From Formicarius rufipectus (taxonomy: Eukaryota > Chordata > Aves > Passeriformes > Formicariidae), in contig VXAU01000750.1 in assembly GCA_013399695.1 (NCBI GenBank), positions 1,494,719 through 1,558,718 on the forward strand: a stretch of DNA of 64,000 bases. Direction: 5' to 3'. A program made the translations under genes and the position numbers. A model generated the notes under the pieces. It was given only the letters and a program-made list of their open reading frames with translations, was not told the origin of the DNA and did no database searches. This document shows, one piece after another, positions 1-11,100 of this stretch. Within the stretch, counting starts at the first letter, position 1, and each line of letters opens with the position of its first letter.

Positions 1-3000
1 AATTACTGCCAGTTTTTTGCCTAAAGATATGCTCAAAGGCCCCACCATCTTGGTTAGATTACTGGTATCAGCATCTTATATACAGGCAACTTGGGATTCA
101 CAAAGATGACAGAGCAGCAAGGCAGTTCCTTAAGGGAGGCTCTGAGCAAACCTAACGTCGACAGACACCACAACTTCCATCAGAAATCTCAGCACACCAG
201 CCTTTTGCACCCCCAGCAGAGCCAGAGGAGGAATGGCTTCACATCACAGCATCCTGCAGCAGAGTTTGCTTATCTGAGCTTCCAAATTGGTACCTCCACA
301 CAAGCAGGTATCACTAATCAGATGACAGAGCCAGACAGGGTGGGTGGATGCAAGGACACATTGCGAGATGAAGGAAATGGATGGGGAACGAGGTGAAAAT
401 TCCATGGCAGTGGTGTGTGGGAGGAAGGCACTGGGGTCACTATTTGAAAAGCAGTGGGAAGTTTCTGGAGTACAGCAGGAAGATGGGTGAGCAGTGAATG
501 TGAGCACACTGGATTCACAGGCTCACAAGCAAACAATATTCACTGTGATTACTGTGAGTGCCCCAGCAAGTCGTTGCTAAGGGTACTCACAGCCACTGAT
601 GCTCCTGCCAACTGCATCCAGACATTATGCATTTGGAAAGACCAAACCCAGTGATTACAGCAGTCAGCAGAAACTAAACTGATTGCACTTCCTCCCCAGC
701 CCCAGGGAATGCAAACTCACAGCTTTTGGCACCAAGGTGACACACGTGGCTACGTCCTCATGACACTGCTGCCATGCAAAAGAGATGGCTAGACTGATGG
801 GGCTGGGAGCAGGGCTGTTCCTGCTGGGGATACCTGGAGCCCTGGCATAGATCCTCGCTCCAGGACATGGGTGGGTCTATGAACTTCACCCATGCCAAAC
901 ACGTAAACACCACAAAGGGTTGGAAACACAACTAGCTCCCTTCTCTTTTGCTTGCAGACATAACCTCGCATCTCCTTTCTCTGCCATGTCTCAGCTCCAA
1001 GAGGAGCATCACCCAGCCTCTCCTAGTGCAGACAGAGCGTTTCAGAAACGCAAAAAACACATCTGAACTTTACAATTTCTGCAGTGAGAAATCAGAGCTA
1101 TTCACAGCACTGCAACAAGGCACTCTTTTTTTCAGCTAGATTATTATTATAATATTATAGACATTGTATTTCATCAATATATTATTACAGGAGGGATTCT
1201 TGATTCCACGGTAATCCCTGGGGAAAAATTAACTACATGAGCACAGAATCACACTATTTTTGCTGTGTCCTCATGATAATTGTTTTTCAATTCAATAAAT
1301 TAAGTTAAAGATAAGCATTTGCTTCACAGGCAAGACTGCTGTTCCCGCTTCATTTGTAATATATGGAGAAGGATTAGCCACATCAAGCATATGCTTTCAC
1401 ACAGCAGTGTAAAGAAAAATCATGTTTAGCTCCAATGCACTGAGAAAACTGTTTACAGACAACACATTCAAGAACAGAGAGAAAAATATTTTGATGATGA
1501 CTCTTCCCCAGATGCACCCAGTGTGCATTGAAGAGCCTACACCGAGTGACTTCTAACACTGAGCACTACTAGGGCAGCTGTGCTCAAATAAAATGTTTGT
1601 TTCTATAATCCCCATCACAGATAGCTGTGCTTATACCCTTAGCTTTCATTTCTTATTTGTTCCATTCACTAGTTTATAACCTGGGAAGACATACATTCAT
1701 TTCTCTTCAAAGCACATTTATTTGCCCTACAAATGGACCAAAACCACGCAAAGAATACTTTGATTTTTATTATCTCACCTATATAAACATATTGATTTCC
1801 TTAACTCTACCCAGGACAAAATAGTATTTTCTTTTTATTGCATTCCTGAGGAAGTCATGCCTTAACTTTGATTTTGTTTATCTACATCATCTGCTTTAAA
1901 CTCTCTGTCAGGAACTAAGGTTCCAGCTCTGTTTCTCTGGCACCCTTAATACTTATTCTGTAAAGTCCAGTTCTGCTGACTCACAGATTAACAGTGTATT
2001 GCAGACACAGGAATAAAGCTTCCATATATTAAAAGTAAGATTGCCTCATGGACATATCTTTTTGAAGAAAGCATAGATATGAATCAAATCAAGCATCATC
2101 CTTTATTCAAAAAAAGTATAATCTTTATTCTAAATCTCTTGTTAGAAAGGAAAGCATTAATGTTAAATGCTTTAAACCGCCCTTGACACAGAACTCTTAA
2201 AATTGCAATGAGTCAAAGACCAACATGCCTCTAAGAATTAAAACAACTGGAAATCCTTTAGAAGTGGAGCCACCAAAGGTTTGATTAATGATTAAATGCC
2301 CACTAGTATTACATATGTATTGAACACCAACACATATAGTTTGGGAGTTCCTGATTTGGTAATTTCACAACTTAAAAAGAGGAAAGTAACACCAGTAAAT
2401 TGCATTATGGAAATTTACTGCCACTGAGTCAATTAAATTTTTGTCATCAAATGAATGTAGGTGTTAATTTTAAATACAAACACTTAAATGGAAAAAAAAA
2501 GCTGATTTAATGAAAAAATGAAATGTCACTTAAAACCCAGCAATTTCATCCTTATTTCAGCTTTTGTATCCTTTGACTCTTTTATGTTCCTTTTGCTAAA
2601 ATGCAATAGAAATGCCTTAAAGGAGGTAAGTGAACAAAAATGGAGTAATTCAAAGTAAGGTTTTGAAATTAATTCCCCCCCCCCCCNTCCCCCCCCCCCC
2701 CCCATCTGCCCTTTAGCAAGGTGTCCAATTCCAGCTCCCAATCTCCTGTACCACTCCAGCCCCTGGTAAGATAATACAGATGGTTACTGCTAAGAGCTAC
2801 ATCTGATTGTATATTTATCCACTTGGCAGGATCCTGCTACAGCTGTAAGGCGATGCCAATCTGCATTACAATGCAGCTTCAGCCTCTGCCTATGTGAGAA
2901 AGCACCCGTGGTATTAATAGTGCTGCTGAAGACAATGCCAGGCAAATATGAAGGAAATGGATGCAGCTGAACTGAGCTAGGGCAGCACTGCTAATTTACA

Positions 3001-4446
3001 CCTCTGAAAAAAAACCACTCCTTTGGGCAGGTGAAACAAGGGCCTATCTGCACCTACGTCAAAAACCTGTTTCATTCTTTTTGTGTTCACAGGAGGAGAA
3101 ACTGGTGACACACCATAACTGCAGGAGAGGTCATGGTGAAAGAATATTACGTAGGTGAGTATTTCATATAATCACCAGAACAGAAAACCAAACTGAAGAG
3201 CTTTATTTCACCCTAAGAACAGTTTTAAGGAGTACAGGTGGCACTACCAGTCAATGATAGCTACTTTTGATCTGGGTATGTCTTTGTTCTGGCAGCTGGA
3301 AGAGCAGTTTTCAGGTATAACAAAAGGAATGTACTTAATAGGCAGCACCTGAAAATCCTTCAAGAGAATAAACTACAGTAATAGAAAATGCAAGTTTAGA
3401 AAGCACTTCCTGGGGGGGGCGAAATAATAAAAAAAAGGTAGCACTGGAATCTTCTCTTTATCTCAAGTCAATTGACTTGTCATGGTGGGAAGGGGATTTG
3501 AAAAGGAAATTACAAGTATGATTGGAAGAATTGAGTTAATAGCCAGCAATCAGTATAGGTTTGCAGGGTACTTAAAAATTTAAATATATGCATAGGCCAC
3601 AACTGCAGAATGCCTGAGCTTTGTCTTGTTTGTAAAAAACAAATGGAATAACAGGAAATTTAAATCTCCAAGATAAATGGTAATTTTTTTACTTAGATTG
3701 CTGGTGTTTAAGTGTACTTCCATTAAACATTTCCCTCCTTTCAGTATATGACTGAGACTTATAAATGGTATGTGCCTCTGATCCTGTTTTACACAGCTTA
3801 CAAAAGCTAAGAAAAGGATAGTTTTCTGATTTGAGATGCTGCTTTATCCATATTCTTGAAAAATCATGCACTATATTCAGGAAACTGCAGATAAAAATGA
3901 GTATGACAACACCACTAATGAGAAAACAGTTTAATCTGCTATGGCAGAATAAATCACCATCTCTCTAAAGAAATATGTCTACATCCCCAAACCTTTTTTA
4001 TCCTTTCTAATACAACACACAACTTTTCTGCACATACTGTTTTCAACAAAACCGCAAAAGAAGATCTCACTAAGACTACTACTCGTTTCTCTTTTCAGCC
4101 AAAGAAGGCAGATATTATAGGCTGCAGAAATTCGTAGGTGGATAAAAGGTAAGAAAATTACAGGACAGTGACGAGTATAACGAATTTAATTTCCACAAGC
4201 TTCTAATTCCTCTAAGGAAGAGAAGAACATGGGTTTTGCATGGGCCTCTTTAACAAACAAATGCATACTCGGCAGTGAAGTATTATGAGATGAGATACAT
4301 TCCAAGCTAAATGCCAACTAGCCCTTGCCTGTGAGGCAAGGAAAGGACACAGCCTCTAAAGTACAGCACAGCTGGATGCCCACGTGCTCAAGACACCAGC
4401 AATTTTAGATTTGTTGATTTATGTACTGTTTGCAAAAAACTTTTTT
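1..4446 (-). other. ROBO1: ROBO1 intron downstream of the Ig2 exon (partial)
   Basis: This stretch is AT-rich and lies on the 3' side of the exon in transcript order. The next ROBO1 exon, which should carry the second Ig2 cysteine, was not found here, so the intron runs off the left edge. The short open frames show no recognisable domain or codon pattern. The only distinctive items are the C-tract at 2675-2703 and a small hairpin at 4323-4341, just inside the intron. Confidence 0.85.
2675..2703. repeat. Poly-C tract with an internal N and T
   Basis: A run of 12 C, then N and T, then 14 C or more. The opposite strand is a long G-run. The ambiguous base shows that the assembler could not resolve the tract, so its length is unreliable. 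Confidence 0.95.
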
Positions 4447-4454
4447 ATACTTAC
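4447..4454 (-). promoter_or_regulatory. ROBO1: 5' splice donor of the ROBO1 Ig2 exon
   Basis: Directly after the ACA codon, the minus strand reads GTAAGTAT, a near-consensus U1 donor. It fixes the exon end at 4455 and shows that the open frame continuing to 4419 is intronic. Confidence 0.93.
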
Positions 4455-4612
4455 TGTAATTCTCTCATCTTTGTCATCTAGAGGGGTCCCATCTTTCTTC
4501 CATGATATGGTGGGTTCTGGGTGACCTCTTGGGGGCTGACATTCCATCACTGCCGGTTCACCCACAGCTACCATTACATCTGATGGGTTTTGTCTGAAGT
4601 CATCCCGTAGAA
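4455..4612 (-). CDS. ROBO1: ROBO1 internal exon encoding the first half of Ig domain 2
   Basis: This is one exon of the Slit receptor roundabout-1, a single-pass neuronal membrane protein used in axon guidance. Read on the minus strand, it completes a codon with its first two bases (TT) and then encodes 52 residues, starting LRDDFRQNPSDVMVAVGEPA and ending DDKDERIT. The cysteine in VMEC is the first half of the Ig2 disulfide and the tryptophan in SWKKD is the Ig core residue. The partner cysteine must lie on the next exon, outside the window. As I recall the paralogues, the SDVMVAVGEP, VMEC and SWKKDG-PLDDKDERIT stretches fit ROBO1 better than ROBO2, which differs at many of these sites. The exon enters in phase 1 (one base on the previous exon, two here) and leaves in phase 0. 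There is no stop or frameshift, so it looks functional. The open frame continues beyond both ends, but those residues are intronic. Confidence 0.96.
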
Positions 4613-4644
4613 CTGAAAGAATAAAGAAAATGAAGCAAAGAATT
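4613..4644 (-). promoter_or_regulatory. ROBO1: 3' splice acceptor and polypyrimidine tract of the ROBO1 Ig2 exon
   Basis: On the minus strand, a T-rich run of about 25 bases ends in TTTCAG immediately before the exon's first bases TT. The preceding codon would be A|TT, isoleucine, which matches the residue I recall before LRDD in vertebrate ROBO1. A branch point was not assigned. Confidence 0.9.
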
Positions 4645-4954
4645 ACCCAACAACATACCAACAGCGTGGAAAAGTGTTTAGTTTCAGCTTTTAATGCTGC
4701 CTGCTGTCAGTGTACCTTATATTAATGAACACATCAGTTAATCAGTATCATGTGGCATCTATGGATGGTCTCCAGTACTTCCACACAGTAACACAGAAAA
4801 CCTGTGTACAGCTCTTATTTAACTGCTAACACACAAGCCAAGTGACAGAGGAGGAAGACTGACACAAAGTCCACACAGAAGAGCTGTCTCACTGATAGCA
4901 CTTGGCAAAGAGACTGCCTTGCCTGTGAGCAGAAGGAATCAGTCTCACTTCTGT
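4645..4954 (-). other. ROBO1: ROBO1 intron between the acceptor and the CR1 copy
   Basis: About 310 bases of intron immediately upstream of the Ig2 exon acceptor, with no recognised element. The branch point should lie at its left end or in the adjoining pyrimidine tract. Confidence 0.7.
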
Positions 4955-5863
4955 GCCCAGCACGATCAAGTGATTCAAGATCCTCCTGAAACTATGCTAA
5001 GGCACAGGGAAAGTAAGGTGGTGACAGGTGACATGGCTTCACTAAAGGCAAATTACACCTGAAAAATTTGGTGGCCTTCTACAGGGTTACATCAGTGGTG
5101 GATGAGGGGAGAGAGAAAGATGTCATCCATTGGACTTGTGCAAAGTGTTTGACACTGTCCTGCAAGATACGTTTGTCACCAAACTGGTGAGACATGGATT
5201 TGATGGACAGACCACTTAGTGGGTAAGACATTGGCAGGATGGTTGCACTCAAAGAGTTGAAGTCAGCAGCTTGATGTCCAAGTGGAGACCAGTGAGGAGT
5301 GGCAATCCTCAGGGGTCAGTACTGGGCCCAGTACTGTTAAACATCTTTGTTGGTGACATGGACTGGGGGATGGAGTGCACCCTCAGCAGGTTTGCCAGTG
5401 AAAACAAGCTGTGTGGTGTGGTTGACATGTTGAATGGAAGGGATGCCATCCAGAGGAACCCTGAAAGGCTTGAGGGGTGGATTTGGGGTTGTTCAACTTG
5501 GAAAACAGAAGACTCCAGGGAGACCTTAGAGCAGCCTTTCAGTTCCTAAAGAGGGCTACAAGAAAGCTGGAGAGGGACTTTTTACAAGAGCATGTACTGA
5601 TAAAACAAGGGGTAGTGGCTTTGAACTGAAAGAGGGCAGGTTAAATTCAGTATTAGGAAAAAATTCTTTACTGTGAGGGTGGTGAGGCACTGGAACAAAT
5701 TGCCCAGAGAGGCTGGGGATGCCTCATCTGTGGCAATGTTCAAAGCCAGGCTGGATGGGGCTCTGAGCAACCTGGACTAGTGGAAGGTGTCACTGCTCAT
5801 GGCAGGGGTGTTGGAACTAAGCGATCTTGCAAATCCCTTTGAACCCAAACCATTCTGTGACTC
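4955..5863 (+). mobile_element. CR1 LINE fragment, ORF2 end plus 3' UTR, internally deleted
   Basis: This is a non-LTR retrotransposon of the avian CR1 family, antisense to ROBO1. The reverse transcriptase frame can be followed from about 5133: a DLCKVFDTV block resembles palm motif A, an in-frame TAG stands at 5217-5219, and a PQGSVLGPVLLNIFV block resembles motif B. The expected F-A-D-D catalytic box reads F-A-S-E (5391-5402), so both catalytic aspartates of motif C are gone. Near 5481-5490 the sequence jumps from this region to the CR1 3' portion (TGGGGTTGTTCAAC), which implies an internal deletion of several hundred bases relative to a typical copy. It ends with the normal tail around AACCATTCTGTGA. 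The element is 5'-truncated and inactive. The left boundary is approximate. Confidence 0.92.
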
Positions 5864-6973
5864 CTCTCACAGCTGAAGATGGCACAATGTCTTCTGCTCA
5901 GGCAGAACATGACTTGGGGGGGAAATAAAAAGATATTGCTTTGTGTCCTTTTTTCTTCCTGAGACACAAGGTCAGCCTGCCAGTAACTCAAACATTTATG
6001 GTTAAAGGTCGGCTGCTGGCCATGTGAATTGCACCCATCTCTGAATTAATGGCAAAAATGAATATACTAAGTAAACTCCCATTTCTCTGATGACATTACA
6101 AGACATTAAACATTTGTCTAGCCTTAGCCAAACTCATCTCTGCAATTTGGCTCGAATCTTTTCCAAGAAAATAGTATTAAAAATCTCTCCTGATCTCTGG
6201 GAGCCATTACTTAGCCTAAGCCAGGACCACATCCTTTATTTGGAAAAAGTCAATTTTGCTAGCTTTACATAGAAAGAAACATTGTTATTGTGTCTATATT
6301 ACAAAAATTTGTTCTTTCTCATCACTTAGCCAAACCCAGGCCAAGAAAACTCAACTTTCCTCCAATCACCCACTATGAATTTTATCAATAGCAGTGTGGT
6401 TATTTTTCTTTTTGGGAGAGAAGAGACATCATGGTGTGCTTAGCAGACCACTACACAGGGACACAGTTTACCAGAGTAACAGCACTCCTAAGTCTTGCCA
6501 AGTAAGTGGCATTAGGTTTATTCTAAAAATAAATAACTCAAATGATAACAAATACAACATTCTAGTCCTCTTAACTGCTGTTACTCCATACACACTCAAT
6601 GAAGAGAATGGTAATGGAAAAGCACATTACAACCAAAGGACTCTCAGGACTTTTGCCAGGCTGAATGTCACCCTTGCTACCTGCAAAGATTTTGTGTCAA
6701 CAGTAAATAGTGCAAAGAATCTGCAGCAAAAAATATATCCCCCAAGCCATGGACCACAGATATATGGACAGTCACTACTGAATAGAGGTTTGGTTGTTAG
6801 TACTGCTTCAAAGTGAGGTGTGATTTCTTGCCAGCTGTTAAGGAACGTGGTTGTGTTTATGGACTGGCAGGTACAGCACCAACACCAAACCATTCCTCTC
6901 TGTAAGGTCTTTCAGGCTGTTAAGACCTTTTAAAATGGTCAGAAGGTAAATGGGTCATCTACTTCGGGCCAAG
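5864..6973 (-). other. ROBO1: ROBO1 intron, nothing recognised
   Basis: AT-rich intronic sequence between the CR1 copy and the first solo LTR. An open frame of 140 codons at 6394-6816 (plus strand) has no recognisable domain and no supporting signals, and I treat it as chance. Confidence 0.6.
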
Positions 6974-6979
6974 GTACAC
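6974..6979. repeat. Target site duplication, left copy, of solo LTR A
   Basis: GTACAC lies directly before the LTR's TG and is repeated at 7536-7541 directly after its CA, a perfect 6-bp match. Confidence 0.9.
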
Positions 6980-7535
6980 TGCTGGAACATGCATGTTGCA
7001 GGTTTTCAGATTAAGGAGTCAAAAGCAGTTTCCAAGACAGAGGCCTCAGTGATAAGGATGGAAGCTGCTAAATGACCTTGGTCAACAGTCAACTGAGAGG
7101 AGAACCTGCTAGTATTCTGCAGAATGATACAAGTGAAGAGCTCTATTAATAAAGTTAAAATTAAGATAGATAAGAACTGTGTGAATTTACCAATTGTATA
7201 AAATATAACTTAGTTGGTAGTTAGCTATAACTGTGTGTTGTTAGATAGCTTTGATGGAGTGTATTAGTTTTAAAAATATGCATAATTGTGTTAAAATAGT
7301 TCCTTGTACTTTTGAGATCCCTGTGCAGTGGAACATAAAGATGCAAGAATGTAAAAACACTGAGGGGAGGAAGAAGCCTTTTCTGCCCTTCCTGAATAGA
7401 AATGTAACTTTTAGATGAAGAAGAATAAAACCTTGGTTTTGGTGCAGTCAGATTGTCTTATTGAGCAGCTAAGGCTTATAAGCCTCATGCTAAGACACTA
7501 AAAACCTGTCTCAGTGCAAGAAGTCATTGGTAACA
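6980..7535 (+). mobile_element. Solo LTR of an endogenous retrovirus, copy A
   Basis: A 556-bp element begins TGCTGGAACATGC and ends GGTAACA, the TG...CA ends typical of retroviral LTRs. It is bounded by the 6-bp repeat GTACAC on both sides. The same element occurs again at 59352-60401, and the shared similarity stops exactly at these ends, which fixes the boundaries independently. An AATAAA signal at 7424-7429 near the 3' side suggests plus orientation. No internal retroviral sequence (gag, pol, env, primer site) adjoins it, so this is a solo LTR left by LTR-LTR recombination. A 6-bp duplication fits class II (ERVK/alpharetrovirus-like) integration. The family name is not assigned. Confidence 0.9.
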
Positions 7536-7541
7536 GTACAC
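7536..7541. repeat. Target site duplication, right copy, of solo LTR A
   Basis: GTACAC follows the terminal CA of the LTR and matches 6974-6979. Confidence 0.9.
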
Positions 7542-8118
7542 ACCCTCCTCACACACCTGAAACAGGGGAAGGGAGCAAAAATTATTCATATTTGTTTGTT
7601 TTGGAGGATTATTGGTAAATAGCCCTGTCAATAATCAGTATAACTGTCTTTGATTTTTTCTTCTCAAATACACATTCCTTGCATTGTGATCCCCTACCAT
7701 TCAGTAGCTACAGTGATGGGCTTCTGTGTCCCCAGCTTAGCTCACGGTAACATAATACACAACAGAGGAAGTTCCACGTTGATACAGAAGTGTAGACAGG
7801 AATCAAAAGCATTAAATAAAAAAATACTTTGCCACTATTATTGAAAAAGGATATAATTTCTGGAAGCAACAAAGAGCATCTCTGTACCAACAAGACTTAA
7901 ATATAGTAGAGATCTCACCAGACACCATTGGAATTTAATAATCCCTTCCCTTACTGAAGCACTCACATTTCAAATATTTCAGTTACTGACTGAAATTTCT
8001 GGATGCCCTGGAATCAGGAGATACTAATGCACTGAAGGAGAACAATCAAGGAAGAAACATCTCTATCACTGTAATAATATAATCTAATAGAAAAGAAATA
8101 TAGGACTTAATGAAGAAA
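7542..8118 (-). other. ROBO1: ROBO1 intron, nothing recognised
   Basis: AT-rich intron between solo LTR A and the CR1 tail fragment, without identifiable elements. Confidence 0.6.
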
Positions 8119-8175
8119 CTATAGAATAATTTAGGTTGAAAGGGTCTTCTGAAGGTCATCTAGTCCACAACAATG
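8119..8175 (-). mobile_element. Short CR1 3' end fragment
   Basis: The plus strand reads ATAGAATAATTTAGGTTGAA, then GGTCATCTAGTCCA, which is the reverse complement of the CR1 3' terminus (tail, then the conserved GACTAGATGACC-type block). It is therefore a short minus-strand copy, in the same orientation as ROBO1. The far boundary is uncertain and could extend to about 8230. Confidence 0.7.
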
Positions 8176-11100
8176 AGATGCTATTGGATGAACATGTTCG
8201 CTTGGACAGACTAGGACTCTTGAACAGACCTAGTGTAGACAGTTTCTTGAAAAAAAAGAAAACCCAACCCAAGAAACAAAAAATAAAACATTGCTTTGTA
8301 CATGAGAGCCTGAGAAAGCACACTCCATCTAAGGACAAAATTTCTCTCTCTAAAAAGCAAAACTCATGGATATTTTACTACTATGAACTGGGAAAAACTG
8401 AAAATATTTTCAGCTCTAACATCAATCTAGGTCACACCTACAGGAATTAATATGTTTTCAAAGAGGAGAACGATATCACTTTTTAGTTATTCAGAAAGGT
8501 AATCAAAAATCCAGTTCTTTAGCTTCCCTTCTGCTTTCAACAAAACTTTATTAACATCAACATTTTGTTACAGCTTCCTTACTATATTCCCATATACATT
8601 GATGCATCAAAGTTGGATACGCCAAATTATTTTTAGTTATGGAGGTGTTAAAATGCTACTCACATACACTGAAAACTTTATATATCCTTATTCCATGTAT
8701 GCTGAATACGACAATAATAACTAGATGCAATTTCTTGTGTTCCCAAGCAACCCTCAGGCTACCTAGACACAGTAAATCATGCAGCATAAGTGGCTCAGTT
8801 GACACTGCTTCTACTGAAGTCAAAGAATTTTTTTCTATTTACTTTAATACTTCAGAGACTTGATCTGGCTTAGAGCCACTGGTCATATTATTACTTCTAC
8901 TTTTTTTTTTCCTCACTTCTCCAAACTCAAGAATATTACAGAAGAAGGAACAGAAGTTGTTCAAAGTTACTAAAAAACGCCTGCATAGCCAGGTGCCTTT
9001 GCCAATAGCACATGAAAGTGCAGAAGAGTTTATTTGCTACACCACAGTTCTATTGCAACACAATAAAAGGGGTATTTTGACCATGAGTAAGAAGCCTCTT
9101 ATTACTGCTGAGAATTGTATCACTTGGATAAATCTAAGAGACATATAAAAAGAAGCACCCTTAAGTTTAAAAAAAAAAAAATCAAATCAAGAGATCTTAA
9201 TAAGCCGTAAGTGTTTTTTAAGTCTGGAAGACCTCATAAATCTGAGAGGAAAGCCTATCAGATAGCACCTCAAATGGCTTTAGCACCTTTGAAGCAACAA
9301 AGAAGTCCAGTGCTTGCATAACAAAAACAAATTCTGTAATTTCTACACTCCTTAGTCTTATAATAGCTTTACAAGCACAGTACCTTGCCTGCAAACCAAG
9401 ACCTTTCACAAATTAACCAGTTCTTAAGAGAATGCCTTAGGAGGACATCAAAGGTCCAGGCCACAGATACATCAAAACAAGTATTTTTTTTTCCCCATTT
9501 ACTATGAATTATTTTGGCTCTAACATTACATAATAAAATGCTAACAAAATGTAATCCATTAGAGATTACTCCACAGATAGCCATCATGTAATTATTTTTG
9601 CAGCTGTAAAGTAGACACAGGCTCTGTTTTTTTCGCCTCAGGCCCTGGCAATCTTGCATGAAGTTATAAATCTAAAATTTTCATCCCTTAATGAAAAAAC
9701 CCAATTTTTTCTTTTCTGTCCTCCGTAATCAAGGCCCACTGTAAATTGAGAATACATTTCCTTTTGAAGATATATTAGAAGCATACTTTGCAACCCAGTA
9801 CAGAAAATGCTTTCTCTCACCAAATGGTCAAATTTCACCACAGGCACCTCTCTATATATATGGGCAGCTGGTATGAAAATAGATACATTGAGAGGATGTT
9901 TGCTTTTGTCTTTTTTTAAAAAAATTGTGCTGAATCTTCATACATATTACACCCCTCCCCACCTCCCATATTTCTGATAGACCGTGGGTAAAGTTTGACA
10001 TTTTACTTAAGATTTTCTAAAATACCATGAATAATGACTGCAATCACTATCCCTGCACAGCTAGGACACCTCCATGACCTTGCCGTGTGAACCTGCTGAA
10101 CTAAGCAGGTTCAAGAGCTACTTTTGTAATGCCACTTAGAAGTCAACTGGGCATGGCACCTCTTTGTATTGTGCACTACTCAATCAGCTAAAGAGTTTTA
10201 CTTTCCCCACAGAATCCTTCTCAGAGAAGGGAACTGGCAGTCACTTGAGGATAAATTTTTATTGACGGGCAACCTAAGAAGAGACAGCATTTTTTTGTGT
10301 AAATCCTCCACAGTGCTTTGCAAAATGCAGAGCCCTGTGATTTTTTTCTTAAGTTCTTTGTTGGCTACTATGAAAAAGAGTAGGGAGTCACTAGTGGGGG
10401 AAATGGGAGGAAGGCAAGCAGGATTTTTTTTTTCCTATATACATCATAGATAATTATGAAAGATTATTGTTGCAGTTTGTCTTTAAAAAAAACTGTGATT
10501 CAAAAGCAATAAAGAAAACATAAGAAACAAAATGAACCAAGAAGAAAGTTCTAGTCAATACTTGAAAAGAATGAATTTGTAAGGAATACATTAATTACCA
10601 TTGCACACAGTGGGTATCATGCCTTAACAGGTGGTATCATTTAAGATCTGGAAATAAGAAAATCTCTTCCAAATTTTAATTACAGGTCTCTTCTAGTCCA
10701 GACACTTCATGCTTGATCAGTTCAAAGCAGTGCACCAAAATACATCTGCGATCCCTAATCAACCAAGATCTTATATCCATGGTCACCTGGTGAGCAGAGG
10801 AAGAGAGGGAAATGAAGATCTTTGGGGTTCAGTTTCTTAGTCAGACCAAGGTAATCTTAAATCCATTTCAGTTCTTACAAGACATTGCCCAGACCTGATT
10901 CCCACTAACTCTCTTGCACCATCCCAAAGAACACTATTTTGCACATTTACTTGCTAAAGCGGGACTGGCGAGCCAAAGTATCTCATAACTGGAGAACAGA
11001 AGAGATGCCAACAATCTCCACTGTTCCGTCATGAAGATCACTTGCACCTTTCTTTGAATAGTAGCACGTGCCTCAAAAATGGGGATGAAAGGAAGTGAAA

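Noticed and set aside
6394..6816. The longest gap-free open frame in the window (140 codons, plus strand)
   Set aside because: It has no recognisable domain, no splice context and an ordinary AT-rich composition, and it lies antisense inside the ROBO1 intron. Chance is the simpler explanation.
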